Below, one piece after another: positions 43,474 to 51,600 of a stretch of DNA of 64,000 nt. A program made the translations under genes and the position numbers. This DNA is from OCS116 sp051531935. Lineage in GTDB: Bacteria > Pseudomonadota > Alphaproteobacteria > Rhizobiales > OSC116. Positions within the stretch are counted from its first letter, which is position 1; each line of letters opens with the position of its first letter. Location: positions 62,001 through 126,000 of the forward strand of contig JAOPTR010000018.1 in assembly GCA_051531935.1 (NCBI GenBank), in the 5' to 3' direction. The notes under the pieces are model-generated. The model ran no database searches. It was not told where the DNA came from and saw only the letters and a list, made by a program, of their open reading frames with translations.

Positions 43474-44214
43474 ATGAGTGAAGATTTTGCTATTAAAATA
43501 AACAAAATGCACAAATGGTATGGTGATTTTCATGTATTACGTGACATCAACCTTGAAGTGAAAAAAGGCGAAATTATTGTAGTTTGTGGACCTTCTGGTT
43601 CGGGTAAATCAACAATGATTCGCTGTATTAACCGCCTCGAAGAGCATCAACAAGGTGATATTATTGTTGATGGTATCGAGTTGACAAATGACGTGAAAAA
43701 AATTGACGAAGTGCGCCGTGAAGTTGGCATGTGCTTCCAACATTTTAATTTGTTCCCGCATTTGACTATTTTGGAAAACTGTACGCTTGCCCCTATCTGG
43801 GTGCGTGGCATTCCAAAAGCTGAAGCTGAAGAGACTGCGATGAGCTTCCTTGAAAAAGTGAAGATTCCTGAGCAAGCTAACAAGTTTCCTGGTCAACTTT
43901 CTGGTGGTCAACAGCAACGTGTGGCGATTGCTCGCTCGCTTTGCATGAAACCACGTATCATGTTGTTTGATGAACCTACATCTGCACTTGACCCAGAAAT
44001 GATTAAAGAAGTGTTGGACGTGATGACAGACCTTGCTAGTGAAGGTATGACTATGATTTGCGTTACCCATGAAATGGGTTTTGCGAAACAAGTTGCTGAT
44101 CGTGTAATCTTTATGGATGCTGGTCAAATTATTGAAGAGAATGAACCAAATCAATTCTTTGATAATCCGCAAAATGAACGTACAAAATTGTTCTTGAGCC
44201 AAATACTACATTAG
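43474..44214 (+). CDS. aapP: General L-amino-acid ABC transporter ATPase AapP
   Basis: Cytoplasmic ATP-hydrolysing subunit of 246 residues. The Walker A motif G-P-S-G-S-G-K-S-T is near residue 38, the signature L-S-G-G-Q-Q-Q-R near 143, Walker B L-F-D-E-P-T-S-A-L-D near 163 and the switch His in V-T-H-E. A ribosome-binding site (GGAGCTC) lies before the ATG. It closes the aapJQMP operon, with a strong terminator after it. Confidence 0.95.
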   Translation: MSEDFAIKINKMHKWYGDFHVLRDINLEVKKGEIIVVCGPSGSGKSTMIRCINRLEEHQQGDIIVDGIELTNDVKKIDEVRREVGMCFQHFNLFPHLTILENCTLAPIWVRGIPKAEAEETAMSFLEKVKIPEQANKFPGQLSGGQQQRVAIARSLCMKPRIMLFDEPTSALDPEMIKEVLDVMTDLASEGMTMICVTHEMGFAKQVADRVIFMDAGQIIEENEPNQFFDNPQNERTKLFLSQILH

Positions 44215-44237
44215 GTTGTTTCGAGAATACAATATTG

Positions 44238-44267
44238 AAAAGCCATCTCGAAAGGGGTGGCTTTTTT
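44238..44267 (+). terminator. Rho-independent terminator of aapP
   Basis: An 11-bp stem (44239-44249 with 44254-44264, two wobbles) closes a GAAA tetraloop and ends in seven T. Confidence 0.85.
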
Positions 44268-44327
44268 TATGCCTTGATTAGAATTTACTTTAGGCGTAAA
44301 AGCGACTGCTGAACATGAGGTAGATAT

Positions 44328-45371
44328 ATGCGCGTTGATGATTTTGATTTTACATTGCCAGAAGAAAATATTGCATTACGGCCTGTTGAGCCGCGCCACA
44401 ATAGTAAATTATTGCGTGTAAAAAATGGTGAATTAAGCGACTTTCATTATTATGATTTGCCTGATCTTTTGCAAGATGGCGATGTTCTGGTGCTTAATGA
44501 TACAAAAGTGATTCCAGCGCGGATGCAGGCGGTACGAATCAGGGGTGAATTTAAGTCTAATATATCTGTCACTTTACACATGAAGAAAAGCCAAAATGAA
44601 TGGGTGGCATTTGCCAAGCCAGCCAAACGCGTAAAAGTTGGCGAGGTTTTACATTTTGATGACGGGTTAACTGCAGAAATTTTATCTAAAAACGGTGGTG
44701 AACTGCATCTAAAATTTGATAAGTCTGCCGCTGAGTTGGATGCGGCGATTGCCATTGCAGGCGTTATGCCACTGCCGCCTTATATTGCGAGCAAACGTGA
44801 ATATGACGATAAAGACGTTGAAGATTATCAGACAGTTTATGCCAACGAAAAAGGTGCGGTTGCAGCACCGACTGCCGGATTGCACTTTACCGACGAGTTA
44901 TTTGAAAAACTGCGTGCCAAGAATATTGAGATTATATTTTTAACGCTGCATGTGGGTGCAGGTACATTTTTGCCGATGGTGGTAGACCATACAGAAGACC
45001 ATGTTATGCATGCGGAATATGGATTAATTACCAAGGAAATTGCCGACCAACTGACCTTGGCTAAAAAATTGGGCAAACGCATTGTGGCTGTAGGCACAAC
45101 AAGCTTGCGTCTTTTGGAAAGTGCTGCAAATGATAAAGGGGAGATTTTACCCTTTGCAGCTGAAACAGACATATTCATTACGCCTGGTTATAAATTTAAG
45201 GCTGTAGACGTTTTGTTGACTAATTTCCATTTGCCAAAATCGACTTTATTTATGTTGGTGAGTGCTTTTACTTCGCTCGATATAATGCAAAATGCGTATA
45301 AAACGGCGATTGAAAACGATTATCGCTTTTACTCTTATGGTGACGCTTGTTTGTTGGAAATGGGCAAATGA
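44328..45371 (+). CDS. queA: S-adenosylmethionine:tRNA ribosyltransferase-isomerase
   Basis: Enzyme of queuosine synthesis that transfers the ribosyl part of SAM onto preQ1 in tRNA to form epoxyqueuosine. The 347-residue protein starts D-F-D-F-x-L-P-E-E-N-I-A-L-R-P, and the family motifs V-L-N-D-T-K-V-I-P-A-R, P-T-A-G-L-H-F-T and T-N-F-H-L-P-K-S-T are intact. Its stop overlaps the next gene's start by four bases (ATGA). tgt, another queuosine gene, follows after a small P-loop gene pair. Confidence 0.96.
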   Translation: MRVDDFDFTLPEENIALRPVEPRHNSKLLRVKNGELSDFHYYDLPDLLQDGDVLVLNDTKVIPARMQAVRIRGEFKSNISVTLHMKKSQNEWVAFAKPAKRVKVGEVLHFDDGLTAEILSKNGGELHLKFDKSAAELDAAIAIAGVMPLPPYIASKREYDDKDVEDYQTVYANEKGAVAAPTAGLHFTDELFEKLRAKNIEIIFLTLHVGAGTFLPMVVDHTEDHVMHAEYGLITKEIADQLTLAKKLGKRIVAVGTTSLRLLESAANDKGEILPFAAETDIFITPGYKFKAVDVLLTNFHLPKSTLFMLVSAFTSLDIMQNAYKTAIENDYRFYSYGDACLLEMGK

Positions 45372-45904
45372 ATATAATGGTGCTTGGCTGTAGTGGTGGG
45401 GGCAAGTCAATAACTGCTTCTAAGCTTGCCGAAATATTTGATCTACGCGTCATTCATTTTGATTTATTATTGTGGAAACCTGGCTGGGTTCGGCGCGATG
45501 ATGAGGAAATTGACCAGATGGCAGAAGTGGCGTTTAGAGCTGATGGCTGGGCATCCGATGGTAACCATAGCAAGGCTCAATTTGATGAACGGGTGAAGCG
45601 AGCAGATATGCTGGTGTGGGTTGATATGCCACGTTGGCGCTGTATATTGAATATATCTACACGAGTATGGAAATATAGAGGCAAAAGCCGCCCTTCAATG
45701 ACTAAAGGTTGCCCAGAACGGTTGAATTTGGAATTTTTTTTATGGGTGTGGAATTTTAATAAAAACCGCGGCCAAAAAATTGAAAAGCTATTTGAAAAAA
45801 TGCAAAGTAAAAAACGTTTGTATCGGCTCAAAAATTATGCCGAATTGAATGTATTTTTGAACAATATGCAAAAAGAAGCTGATTTTCAAGGCGCTAAAAA
45901 CTAG
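45368..45904 (+). CDS. Adenylate-kinase-like P-loop NTPase (FlaR/topology-modulator type), copy 1
   Basis: A 178-residue P-loop protein with Walker A G-C-S-G-G-G-K-S at residues 7-14, a lid-type region with W-K-P-G-W near 36, D-G-N-H-S near 68 and a basic C-terminal half (K-K-R-L-Y-R-L-K-N-Y-A-E). The family includes proteins called DNA topology modulation protein FlaR, but the real substrate is uncertain. ATG 45368 overlaps queA by four bases, so translation is coupled. It is paralogous to the gene at 46050. Confidence 0.8.
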   Translation: MNIMVLGCSGGGKSITASKLAEIFDLRVIHFDLLLWKPGWVRRDDEEIDQMAEVAFRADGWASDGNHSKAQFDERVKRADMLVWVDMPRWRCILNISTRVWKYRGKSRPSMTKGCPERLNLEFFLWVWNFNKNRGQKIEKLFEKMQSKKRLYRLKNYAELNVFLNNMQKEADFQGAKN

Positions 45905-45920
45905 AATGTTGCGATGTTGA

Positions 45921-46049
45921 GATGCTCTACTTTGTCAAATCTACGAGATTAAACATGGCAAAATGGTTAAATTATTTGCGGATGGTAAAGACAAAAAGTA
46001 GACTCACATACTGATAAATTATGCACAAATTGAAGTATTTAAAAGGAGA
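45921..46049 (+). pseudogene. Decayed C-terminal fragment of a third P-loop copy
   Basis: In the frame of the next gene, codons 45960-46052 read K-M-V-K-L-F-A-D-G-K-D-K-K, TAG, then T-H-I-L-I-N-Y-A-Q-I-E-V-F-K-R-R-M. This aligns without gaps to the C-terminus of copy 1 (K-I-E-K-L-F-E-K-M-Q-S-K-K and N-Y-A-E-L-N-V-F). The left limit is unclear. The in-frame TAG at 45999-46001 shows that it is not translated as such. Confidence 0.6.
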
Positions 46050-46598
46050 ATGATTTTCAGCGATAAAACACTTAGAAATATAATGGTACTGGGGTGTAGT
46101 GGCGGCGGAAAATCCACACTGGCAAGGCGATTGTCTGAGGTGACAGGGCTTAGGTGCATTCACATGGATTTAATTTACTGGAAGCCTAATTGGGTGGAGC
46201 GTGACCGAGAGACCGTGATGAATATGGTGATTGAACAAATTAAGCCAGATGGCTGGGTGTTTGATGGTAACCATTCTAGCTCGTATGATTTGAGGCTAAG
46301 CAACACTCATATTGTGATTTGGGTGGACATTCCAAGATGGCGGTGTTTGTTAAATGTTTGTTTTAGGGTTATTCAATATAGGGGCAGGACGCGCCCTGAT
46401 ATGACGATTGGGTGCCCCGAAAAAGTTGATTGGGCATTTTTGAAGTTTATTTGGGATTTTAAAAATAGAGGTAATGTAAAAATTGCAACTATGTTAGAAC
46501 GAGTTAAAGATCGTAAAAGAATTTATCATTTGAAGAATTATGCTGAAATTGATGCATTTGTAGAAGAGATGAGAAAAGAATATGGGCAAGAATATTAA
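46050..46598 (+). CDS. Adenylate-kinase-like P-loop NTPase (FlaR/topology-modulator type), copy 2
   Basis: A 182-residue paralogue of the product at 45368, with Walker A G-C-S-G-G-G-K-S near residue 15 and W-K-P-N-W, D-G-N-H-S and I-Y-H-L-K-N-Y-A-E at matching places. The Shine-Dalgarno A-A-A-G-G-A-G is only one base from ATG 46050, too close to be ideal; ATG 46083 (the I-M-V-L-G start that matches copy 1) is a good alternative. Its 3' end overlaps tgt by 17 bases. The pair separates queA from tgt, which usually adjoin in related genomes. Confidence 0.78.
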   Translation: MIFSDKTLRNIMVLGCSGGGKSTLARRLSEVTGLRCIHMDLIYWKPNWVERDRETVMNMVIEQIKPDGWVFDGNHSSSYDLRLSNTHIVIWVDIPRWRCLLNVCFRVIQYRGRTRPDMTIGCPEKVDWAFLKFIWDFKNRGNVKIATMLERVKDRKRIYHLKNYAEIDAFVEEMRKEYGQEY

Positions 46599-47712
46599 AT
46601 TTGATTTGAAAAACACCAACGGCAAAGCCCGTTTGGGTGTTTTACGCACGCCACGTGGTGACATTAACACACCTGCCTTTATGCCTGTTGGTACCGCAGG
46701 TACGGTGAAGGCCATGTATACTGACCAAGTGAAAGAGTTGGGTGCTGAGGTTGTTTTGGGCAATACCTACCATTTAATGCTGCGCCCTGGTGCTGAGCGC
46801 ATTGAGCGACTTGGTGGTTTGCACAAGTTTATGCAGTGGGATAAGCCAATTTTAACTGATTCTGGTGGCTTTCAGGTGATGAGCCTTTCGAAATTGCGTA
46901 AGATGACAGAAGAGGGTGTGACCTTCCAGAGCCATATTGATGGTAGTAAACATCATTTAACACCTGAGCGTTCAATTGAAATTCAGTGCTTATTGGGTAG
47001 TGACATTCAAATGCAACTCGACGAATGCACGCCGCATCCTGCTACAGAAAAACAAGCCGCAGATAGTTTGCGCATGAGCCTAAGATGGGCTGACCGCTCT
47101 AAAGTGCAGTTTGGCGACCGACCAAACCAAGCCTTATTTGGCATTATGCAAGGTTCTACTTATCAAGACTTGCGCGAAGAAAGTGCCAAAGGGCTTGTGG
47201 ATATGGATTTCGATGGATATTCAATTGGTGGTTTGGCCGTTGGCGAAGGCCAAGAGATTATGCTTGAAGTGCTAGATTATGCGCCTGATTTATTGCCAAA
47301 AGATAAGCCTCGTTATTTAATGGGTGTCGGTACGCCTAGTGATTTAATAGAATCTGTGCGGCGCGGGGTTGATATGTTTGATTGTGTGATGCCAACACGC
47401 GCAGGGCGACATGGCTTATGCTACACGCATAGAGGCAAGGTGAACTTGAAGAATGCGCGCCATGCGGATGACCCAAGGCCATTAGACGAAAACAGCCCTT
47501 GTGAGGCATCTAACCGCTATAGCCGTGCGTATTTAAACCATTTAATGAAGTGTAATGAATATTTGGCTGCCATGTTACTAACTTGGCATAACTTGGCCTA
47601 TTATCAAGAGCTTATGGCGGGTATTCGCTTGTCTATTGCTGAGGATAGGTTTGAACAATTTTACATTGAGACTGTGGCGAACTGGGAATTAGGGGATATA
47701 GACCCTATATAG
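46582..47712 (+). CDS. tgt: Queuine/preQ1 tRNA-ribosyltransferase (tRNA-guanine transglycosylase)
   Basis: Exchanges G34 for preQ1 in tRNAs with GUN anticodons. The 376-residue protein has the catalytic L-T-D-S-G-G-F-Q-V near residue 90, the F-D-C-V-M-P-T-R motif with nucleophile Asp near 265, and the zinc-site residues in C-Y-T-H-R-G and the late C-N-E-Y region with H-N-L. It works with QueA, encoded just upstream. The start overlaps the P-loop gene by 17 bases. Confidence 0.96.
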   Translation: MGKNIKFDLKNTNGKARLGVLRTPRGDINTPAFMPVGTAGTVKAMYTDQVKELGAEVVLGNTYHLMLRPGAERIERLGGLHKFMQWDKPILTDSGGFQVMSLSKLRKMTEEGVTFQSHIDGSKHHLTPERSIEIQCLLGSDIQMQLDECTPHPATEKQAADSLRMSLRWADRSKVQFGDRPNQALFGIMQGSTYQDLREESAKGLVDMDFDGYSIGGLAVGEGQEIMLEVLDYAPDLLPKDKPRYLMGVGTPSDLIESVRRGVDMFDCVMPTRAGRHGLCYTHRGKVNLKNARHADDPRPLDENSPCEASNRYSRAYLNHLMKCNEYLAAMLLTWHNLAYYQELMAGIRLSIAEDRFEQFYIETVANWELGDIDPI

Positions 47713-47740
47713 ACAAAGTGTGTTGTTTTTTGCACTTTGT
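47713..47740. repeat. Inverted repeat after tgt
   Basis: ACAAAGTG (47713-47720) and CACTTTGT (47733-47740) form an 8-bp stem with a T-rich loop between tgt and secG. There is no T run after it, so it may be a weak terminator or a processing site. Confidence 0.35.
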
Positions 47741-47805
47741 TAGTGTACAAGAACTTCAATTAGATTATCGGTTTAGGAATCTGAACCAAGACGAATGGAA
47801 AAATA

Positions 47806-48198
47806 ATGGAAACGTTTGAAACAGCTCTATGGGCATTTCATTTAATTATTGTGGTTGCACTCGTGCTAACAATTTTGCTGCAACGCTCTGAGGGCGGTGC
47901 TTTAGGTATGGGTGGCGGTGGCGGCGGTGGCGATGCTTTTATGTCTGGCCGTAGTGCTGGTAACGTATTGACCAAAGCGACAACAATTTTGGCTGTGCTG
48001 TTTTTTATGACCAGCATTTCATTGGCTTACTTGTCTAAGGTTGAAAGCTCTTCTTCATCTATCCTAACAGATGCTAATGGCGAAGCTGCTATTGTAGTGC
48101 CTGTAAGTGAAAGTGATAAAGCGGCTGCTGAAAAGAGCCTTGATAATTTGTTGAACCAAACCAGAACAAGTGAACCTGCGGTTCCTGTTTCTCAATAA
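47806..48198 (+). CDS. secG: Protein-export membrane protein SecG
   Basis: Small subunit of the SecYEG translocon, 130 residues, with two membrane helices (about 8-26 and 58-78). The loop between them holds the conserved L-L-Q-R-S-E-G-G-A-L-G followed by a run of glycines. The C-terminal tail is polar and Ala/Ser-rich, as in alphaproteobacterial SecG. A strong terminator follows. Confidence 0.93.
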   Translation: METFETALWAFHLIIVVALVLTILLQRSEGGALGMGGGGGGGDAFMSGRSAGNVLTKATTILAVLFFMTSISLAYLSKVESSSSSILTDANGEAAIVVPVSESDKAAAEKSLDNLLNQTRTSEPAVPVSQ

Positions 48199-48218
48199 GT
48201 TAGATTTTATAAATTTTA

Positions 48219-48254
48219 GGGTGCTGAACTTAATTGTTCAGCACCCTTTTTTTT
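48219..48254 (+). terminator. Rho-independent terminator of secG
   Basis: A perfect 11-bp stem (48219-48229 with 48236-48246) with a six-base loop runs into eight T. Confidence 0.87.
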
Positions 48255-48279
48255 ATTTTTGTTTCTATTTTTAATATTA

Positions 48280-48708
48280 TTAGCTGCCAATATATTCTTG
48301 CATGGCTTTGGCTTCGTTTTCCATGGTTTCCATGCGGGCTTTAACAATGTCGCCAATAGAAATGACGGCAATGAGTTTATCACCATCCATAACCGGCATA
48401 TGGCGGAAACGGCCTTTGGTCATTTTACTCATAATTTGATTGATGGTTTCGAATGCTGTGCAGGAGATAGGATCGGGCGTCATATATTGCCCAACTTGTT
48501 GAACAAGCACTTGTGAGCCAGATTGACCGAGAGCTTTTACGACATCGCGTTCGGAAATGATGCCTTCGACCATACCATTGTCTGAACAAACGATGATGGC
48601 GCCAATTCGGTTTTCGGCTAGGATGTTACAGACATCCTGAAGAGTTTTCGCTTGAGAAATTGTAATGATTTTTTGGTCTTTATTTTTAAGTAAAGCTGAA
48701 ACTGTCAT
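48280..48708 (-). CDS. CBS-domain pair protein
   Basis: A 142-residue protein of two tandem CBS domains (about 8-65 and 72-132), which typically bind adenine nucleotides and regulate partner proteins. Visible motifs are G-I-I-S-E-R-D-V-V in the first repeat and H-M-P-V-M-D-G-D-K-L-I-A-V-I-S-I-G-D in the second. There is no fused effector domain, so it probably acts on another protein. It converges on secG. Confidence 0.88.
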   Translation of the reverse strand: MTVSALLKNKDQKIITISQAKTLQDVCNILAENRIGAIIVCSDNGMVEGIISERDVVKALGQSGSQVLVQQVGQYMTPDPISCTAFETINQIMSKMTKGRFRHMPVMDGDKLIAVISIGDIVKARMETMENEAKAMQEYIGS

Positions 48709-49149
48709 GTGATCTCCGTTTTATTAAACTCATTTACATCATTATGGTAACTCAAGAAGATGTTTTTGCAAGCTTGTTTATTGCAATTCTAATTGTTGCC
48801 GACTTTGGTATTGCTTACTTGCAAATTAACGGCAGAGTAAAAAGTGCAAATATTACAATTAAAAATTTACATGTGCATATTTTTTATAATGCCCGTTAAA
48901 AGAATTTTGGTGAATGTCTATTAACTATTCTCGGCTATTTTGGGGGCATAGAGATTGAAAAAACAAGAATTGTTTTAATCATTTAACAGGAAGTTAAAAA
49001 TATCAATGAGCTATAATTTTTATAATTGTAAAAATATTTTTCAAAGACATTTTATGAGTTTTACGTTCTAAATTATTTTAGACGATGATTGTTTATGTAT
49101 AGAGTTTCTCGACTTTAGTTTTGCGTACCAAATTAGTTTTGCGTATTAG

Positions 49150-49182
49150 GCAGAAGGTTTTTTAGACCTTCTGCTTTTTTTT
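49150..49182 (+). terminator. Orphan rho-independent terminator
   Basis: A perfect 9-bp stem GCAGAAGGT / ACCTTCTGC (49150-49158, 49166-49174) is followed by eight T, but no plus-strand gene lies within 900 bases upstream. A short non-coding RNA ending here is possible. Confidence 0.7.
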
Positions 49183-49198
49183 GTCTGGAATTTGGACG

Positions 49199-49223
49199 AA
49201 AAAAAACCCAACCGAAGCTGGGT
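49199..49223 (-). terminator. Rho-independent terminator of the repeat-protein gene
   Basis: On the minus strand, ACCCAGC / GTTGGGT (49223-49217 with 49212-49206) closes a TTCG tetraloop and runs into T. The single G-T wobble exists only in the minus-strand RNA, matching the direction of the gene at 49247. Confidence 0.82.
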
Positions 49224-49246
49224 AATTTAAATTCATTTAATGCTAT

Positions 49247-50500
49247 TTAATTTAAAACCACGTTTCGGCCGTGGTTTTCGTTAGGCAAGCGGGCTTGCCC
49301 ATAATTTTGGCTATGAGACTGTGTTTGTGAATAGGATTGACTTCCTTGAACATAAATACTGCGCGCTAGGTATAATGTTGGTGCAACAGACACTTCGCCT
49401 TTTGGTGATGTACATTCACCTTTTACAGCAAGGATTTTTGATGCATGAATGTACAGAATTTGTTGGTTGGTTGAATGTGTAACATTGGTTGAATGCGCGC
49501 CACACGACAATTGACCTTCTGAATTTAGGAATACGCCCTGACCTTCGGAACATTCTAACACCTGATTTTGGTTAAATGACGCATGGCCATTTGTATATTC
49601 GCCAAAGGTTAGTGATAGGAATTCTGTGCCTAGGCAATAGAAAATTTCGCGGTTCCAACCGTGGTTTCCACCATTTTTGTTTTGGCCGCCATTTTTATAA
49701 TGACCACCATTTTTTTGATGAGCGCCGTTGCCGCCATTATAAGTGTTGTTTTGAGCGCAAGCCGTGCCGCCTTGGTTTTGATATTGGCCTTGAACCTGAC
49801 CTTGGAACGTGTAGTTTTGGGAAACAGTATTTTGGCAGCCATATTGATACTGGGCTTGGCCTTGATATTGAGCTTGGCCTTGATACTGGGCTTGGCCTTG
49901 ATACTGAGCTTGGCCTTGATACTGAGCTTGGCCTTGATACTGGGCCTGGCCTTGATATTGAGCTTGGCCTTGATACTGAGCTTGGCCATTATACTGGGCT
50001 TGGCCTTGGTATTGGGCTTGACCTTGATACTGAGCTTGGCCTTGATGTTGGGCTTGGGCATTATACTGAGCTTGTGCTTGATACTGTGCTTGAGCATTAT
50101 ACTGAGCTTGTGCTTGATACTGTGCTTGAGCATTATACTGAGCTTGTGCTTGATATTGCGCCTGAGCTTGATATTGAGCGTTTGCTGATCCACCCACATT
50201 ATATGTAGAATTTAATGAAACATAACCGTTCATTTTATATCTGTAATTATTTTGACGGTTATATAAAATTGAAACTGAATCCACGGTGTTAACTGTGCCA
50301 CCACCGTTCTTAGTGTGACCGCCATTACCATTTTTATCGTGTCCGCCATTGCCATTTTTGTCATGGCCGCCATTCTTGGTATGCCCACCATTTTTATAAT
50401 GATTGCCGTTGTTAGGGCCGGCTAACGTAGCTGTTGGTAAAACAACTGTAGATAATAGGAGAATTGCCATACTGGATTTTAACAATTTCGACTTTGACAT
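49247..50500 (-). CDS. Secreted Gln/Tyr hexapeptide-repeat protein with His-Lys-Asn-Gly flanks
   Basis: About 417 residues. A signal peptide (S-K-L-L-K-S-S-M-A-I-L-L-L-S-T-V-V-L-P) ends near A-T-L-A. Residues about 35-70 repeat G-G-H-x-K-N-G; residues about 111-218 are 18 hexapeptides of the type Q-Y-Q-G-Q-A; more H-x-K-N-G-G units follow at about 262-282. A C-terminal domain (about 285-419) has several cysteines and a Ser/Gln-rich tail. Every second residue in the hexapeptides is Gln or Asn, an amyloid-like pattern. An adhesive or matrix role is inferred. I chose ATG 50500, which has A-A-G-G at good spacing. Confidence 0.75.
   Translation of the reverse strand: MSKSKLLKSSMAILLLSTVVLPTATLAGPNNGNHYKNGGHTKNGGHDKNGNGGHDKNGNGGHTKNGGGTVNTVDSVSILYNRQNNYRYKMNGYVSLNSTYNVGGSANAQYQAQAQYQAQAQYNAQAQYQAQAQYNAQAQYQAQAQYNAQAQHQGQAQYQGQAQYQGQAQYNGQAQYQGQAQYQGQAQYQGQAQYQGQAQYQGQAQYQGQAQYQGQAQYQYGCQNTVSQNYTFQGQVQGQYQNQGGTACAQNNTYNGGNGAHQKNGGHYKNGGQNKNGGNHGWNREIFYCLGTEFLSLTFGEYTNGHASFNQNQVLECSEGQGVFLNSEGQLSCGAHSTNVTHSTNQQILYIHASKILAVKGECTSPKGEVSVAPTLYLARSIYVQGSQSYSQTQSHSQNYGQARLPNENHGRNVVLN
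49853..50176 (-). repeat. 18 tandem 18-bp repeats encoding hexapeptides
   Basis: Eighteen in-frame units form two blocks. The seven N-terminal units are Q-Y-[QN]-A-Q-A, several alternating QYQAQA/QYNAQA; the eleven C-terminal units are Q-[YH]-[QN]-G-Q-A, mostly identical. The homogeneity of the second block suggests recent expansion by slippage or recombination. Confidence 0.9.
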
Positions 50501-50801
50501 ATTCAATACCTTCTGGATACATTTGGCTATATGTGTTGCTAAAACACAAGGAACTGACGGTATTATGAATATAATGTTTAACTAAAAGGTAAATTTTTAG
50601 GTATTTTTCTTGCTATTCCCAAAAATTATTGTTTAATTATTTATTAACATCTGGTTTGGCACGGGCATTGCTACGTAATTGATATTCGTGTTTTGAAGGT
50701 GGGGTAACGATTGCCACTTGTATTGAAACGTTACAGGGTGACCCAAATTGGGACAAAAGTGTTTTTTTTGTCATTGAGATGGTATTTAGTTAGGCGAATT
50801 T
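50501..50801. other. Intergenic region before the PAS gene
   Basis: About 300 bases between the divergent repeat-protein and PAS genes, with no gene, hairpin or promoter that I can support. Confidence 0.5.
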
Positions 50802-51455
50802 ATGAAGTTACATACTACAAAATATTTATATGAATATTGGAATGAATTACGTGGCAAAAGATTAGCGCCTGGGCGCAAGGAACTAGACCCAACAGTGCTA
50901 AAGGATGTTTTACCTAATCTGTTTTTACTCGACCGTTTGGGTTCGGAATCCTATAGTTTTAGACTTGCTGGTACTAAAATCTGCGATATCTTTGGTGAAG
51001 AATTGCGCGATCAGAATTTTTTAAATCTTTGGAGCGACAATGATAGAGGAAGTTTCACTTCTCTTTTGGATACTTTGACTGAGCAGGGTGCTGCTATTGT
51101 TTGTGGTTTAAAAGGCACCTCAACCGAAAAGACTGCTGCGAATAAACCAGTGAATTTTGAACTAATTGCATTGCCGTTATTTCATGCGCAATCCAGCACT
51201 TGTTCAAGCGTGATTGGTGCCATAGCATTTGATGCTGAAGTGGAACAAAATTACTTGTTACCCATTACCAATATTGAACTTATGAGCTTAAGGGTAATTT
51301 GGCCTGTTGAGAAATCTGTTAGCTTGCCAAAAACCGTTGCGTCTAAAAGTTCATTGCTGCAATTGGCTATTGATGAAGCTGAAAATGCAACACTTAGGCC
51401 TGATCATGTGAACAGGCGTGCGCAATTTAGAGTGATTCAAGGCGGAAAAAAATAA
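50802..51455 (+). CDS. PAS_5-domain protein
   Basis: A 217-residue protein dominated by a PAS-like fold of the PAS_5 family, common in Hyphomicrobiales. The segment L-Y-E-Y-W-N-E-L-R-G near residue 9 and F-R-L-A-G-T-K-I-C near 59 are typical. There is no output domain. A C-terminal basic tail (R-R-A-Q-F-R-V-I-Q-G-G-K-K) ends the protein. It is followed by a PilZ gene as in related genomes; the shared function is unknown. Confidence 0.8.
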   Translation: MKLHTTKYLYEYWNELRGKRLAPGRKELDPTVLKDVLPNLFLLDRLGSESYSFRLAGTKICDIFGEELRDQNFLNLWSDNDRGSFTSLLDTLTEQGAAIVCGLKGTSTEKTAANKPVNFELIALPLFHAQSSTCSSVIGAIAFDAEVEQNYLLPITNIELMSLRVIWPVEKSVSLPKTVASKSSLLQLAIDEAENATLRPDHVNRRAQFRVIQGGKK

Positions 51456-51584
51456 ATATAGACGTTTATCGGCTTATCTAGGTGTTTGTATAAGTGTGAT
51501 TGACGGTTCTTTTTTTCTTTATATATAGTCTATATTGTTTTTTTGATGGATTTTACAAGTTTCTGCTTGTGTATTTACAGGTCG

Positions 51585-51592
51585 TTAACCAT
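51585..51592. promoter_or_regulatory. TTAACCAT motif (CtrA half-site) before the PilZ gene
   Basis: A TTAACCAT core lies eight bases before the ATG of the PilZ gene. This is a motif match only. Confidence 0.25.
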
Positions 51593-51600
51593 AATTTTTT

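Larger units (their letters stand above)
48709..49246. other. Intergenic region with an orphan terminator
   Basis: These 538 bases are AT-rich and hold no supported gene. Two copies of TTAGTTTTGCGTA start 18 bases apart (49115-49127 and 49133-49145), immediately before a rightward terminator. Two TATAAT-like boxes occur (near 48890 and 49010), but neither has a convincing -35. Confidence 0.5.

Noticed and set aside
49853..50176. Possible CRISPR array
   Set aside because: The units are 18 bases with no spacers, in-frame, and inside a coding gene with a signal peptide, so they are coding repeats.
49576..50208. Long open frames on both strands across the repeat region (for example rightward 49576-50208)
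   Set aside because: They arise from the 18-bp tandem repeats, give low-complexity Leu/Gly or Lys/Ile-rich products, and lack ribosome-binding sites. Only the leftward frame has a signal peptide and a matching terminator.
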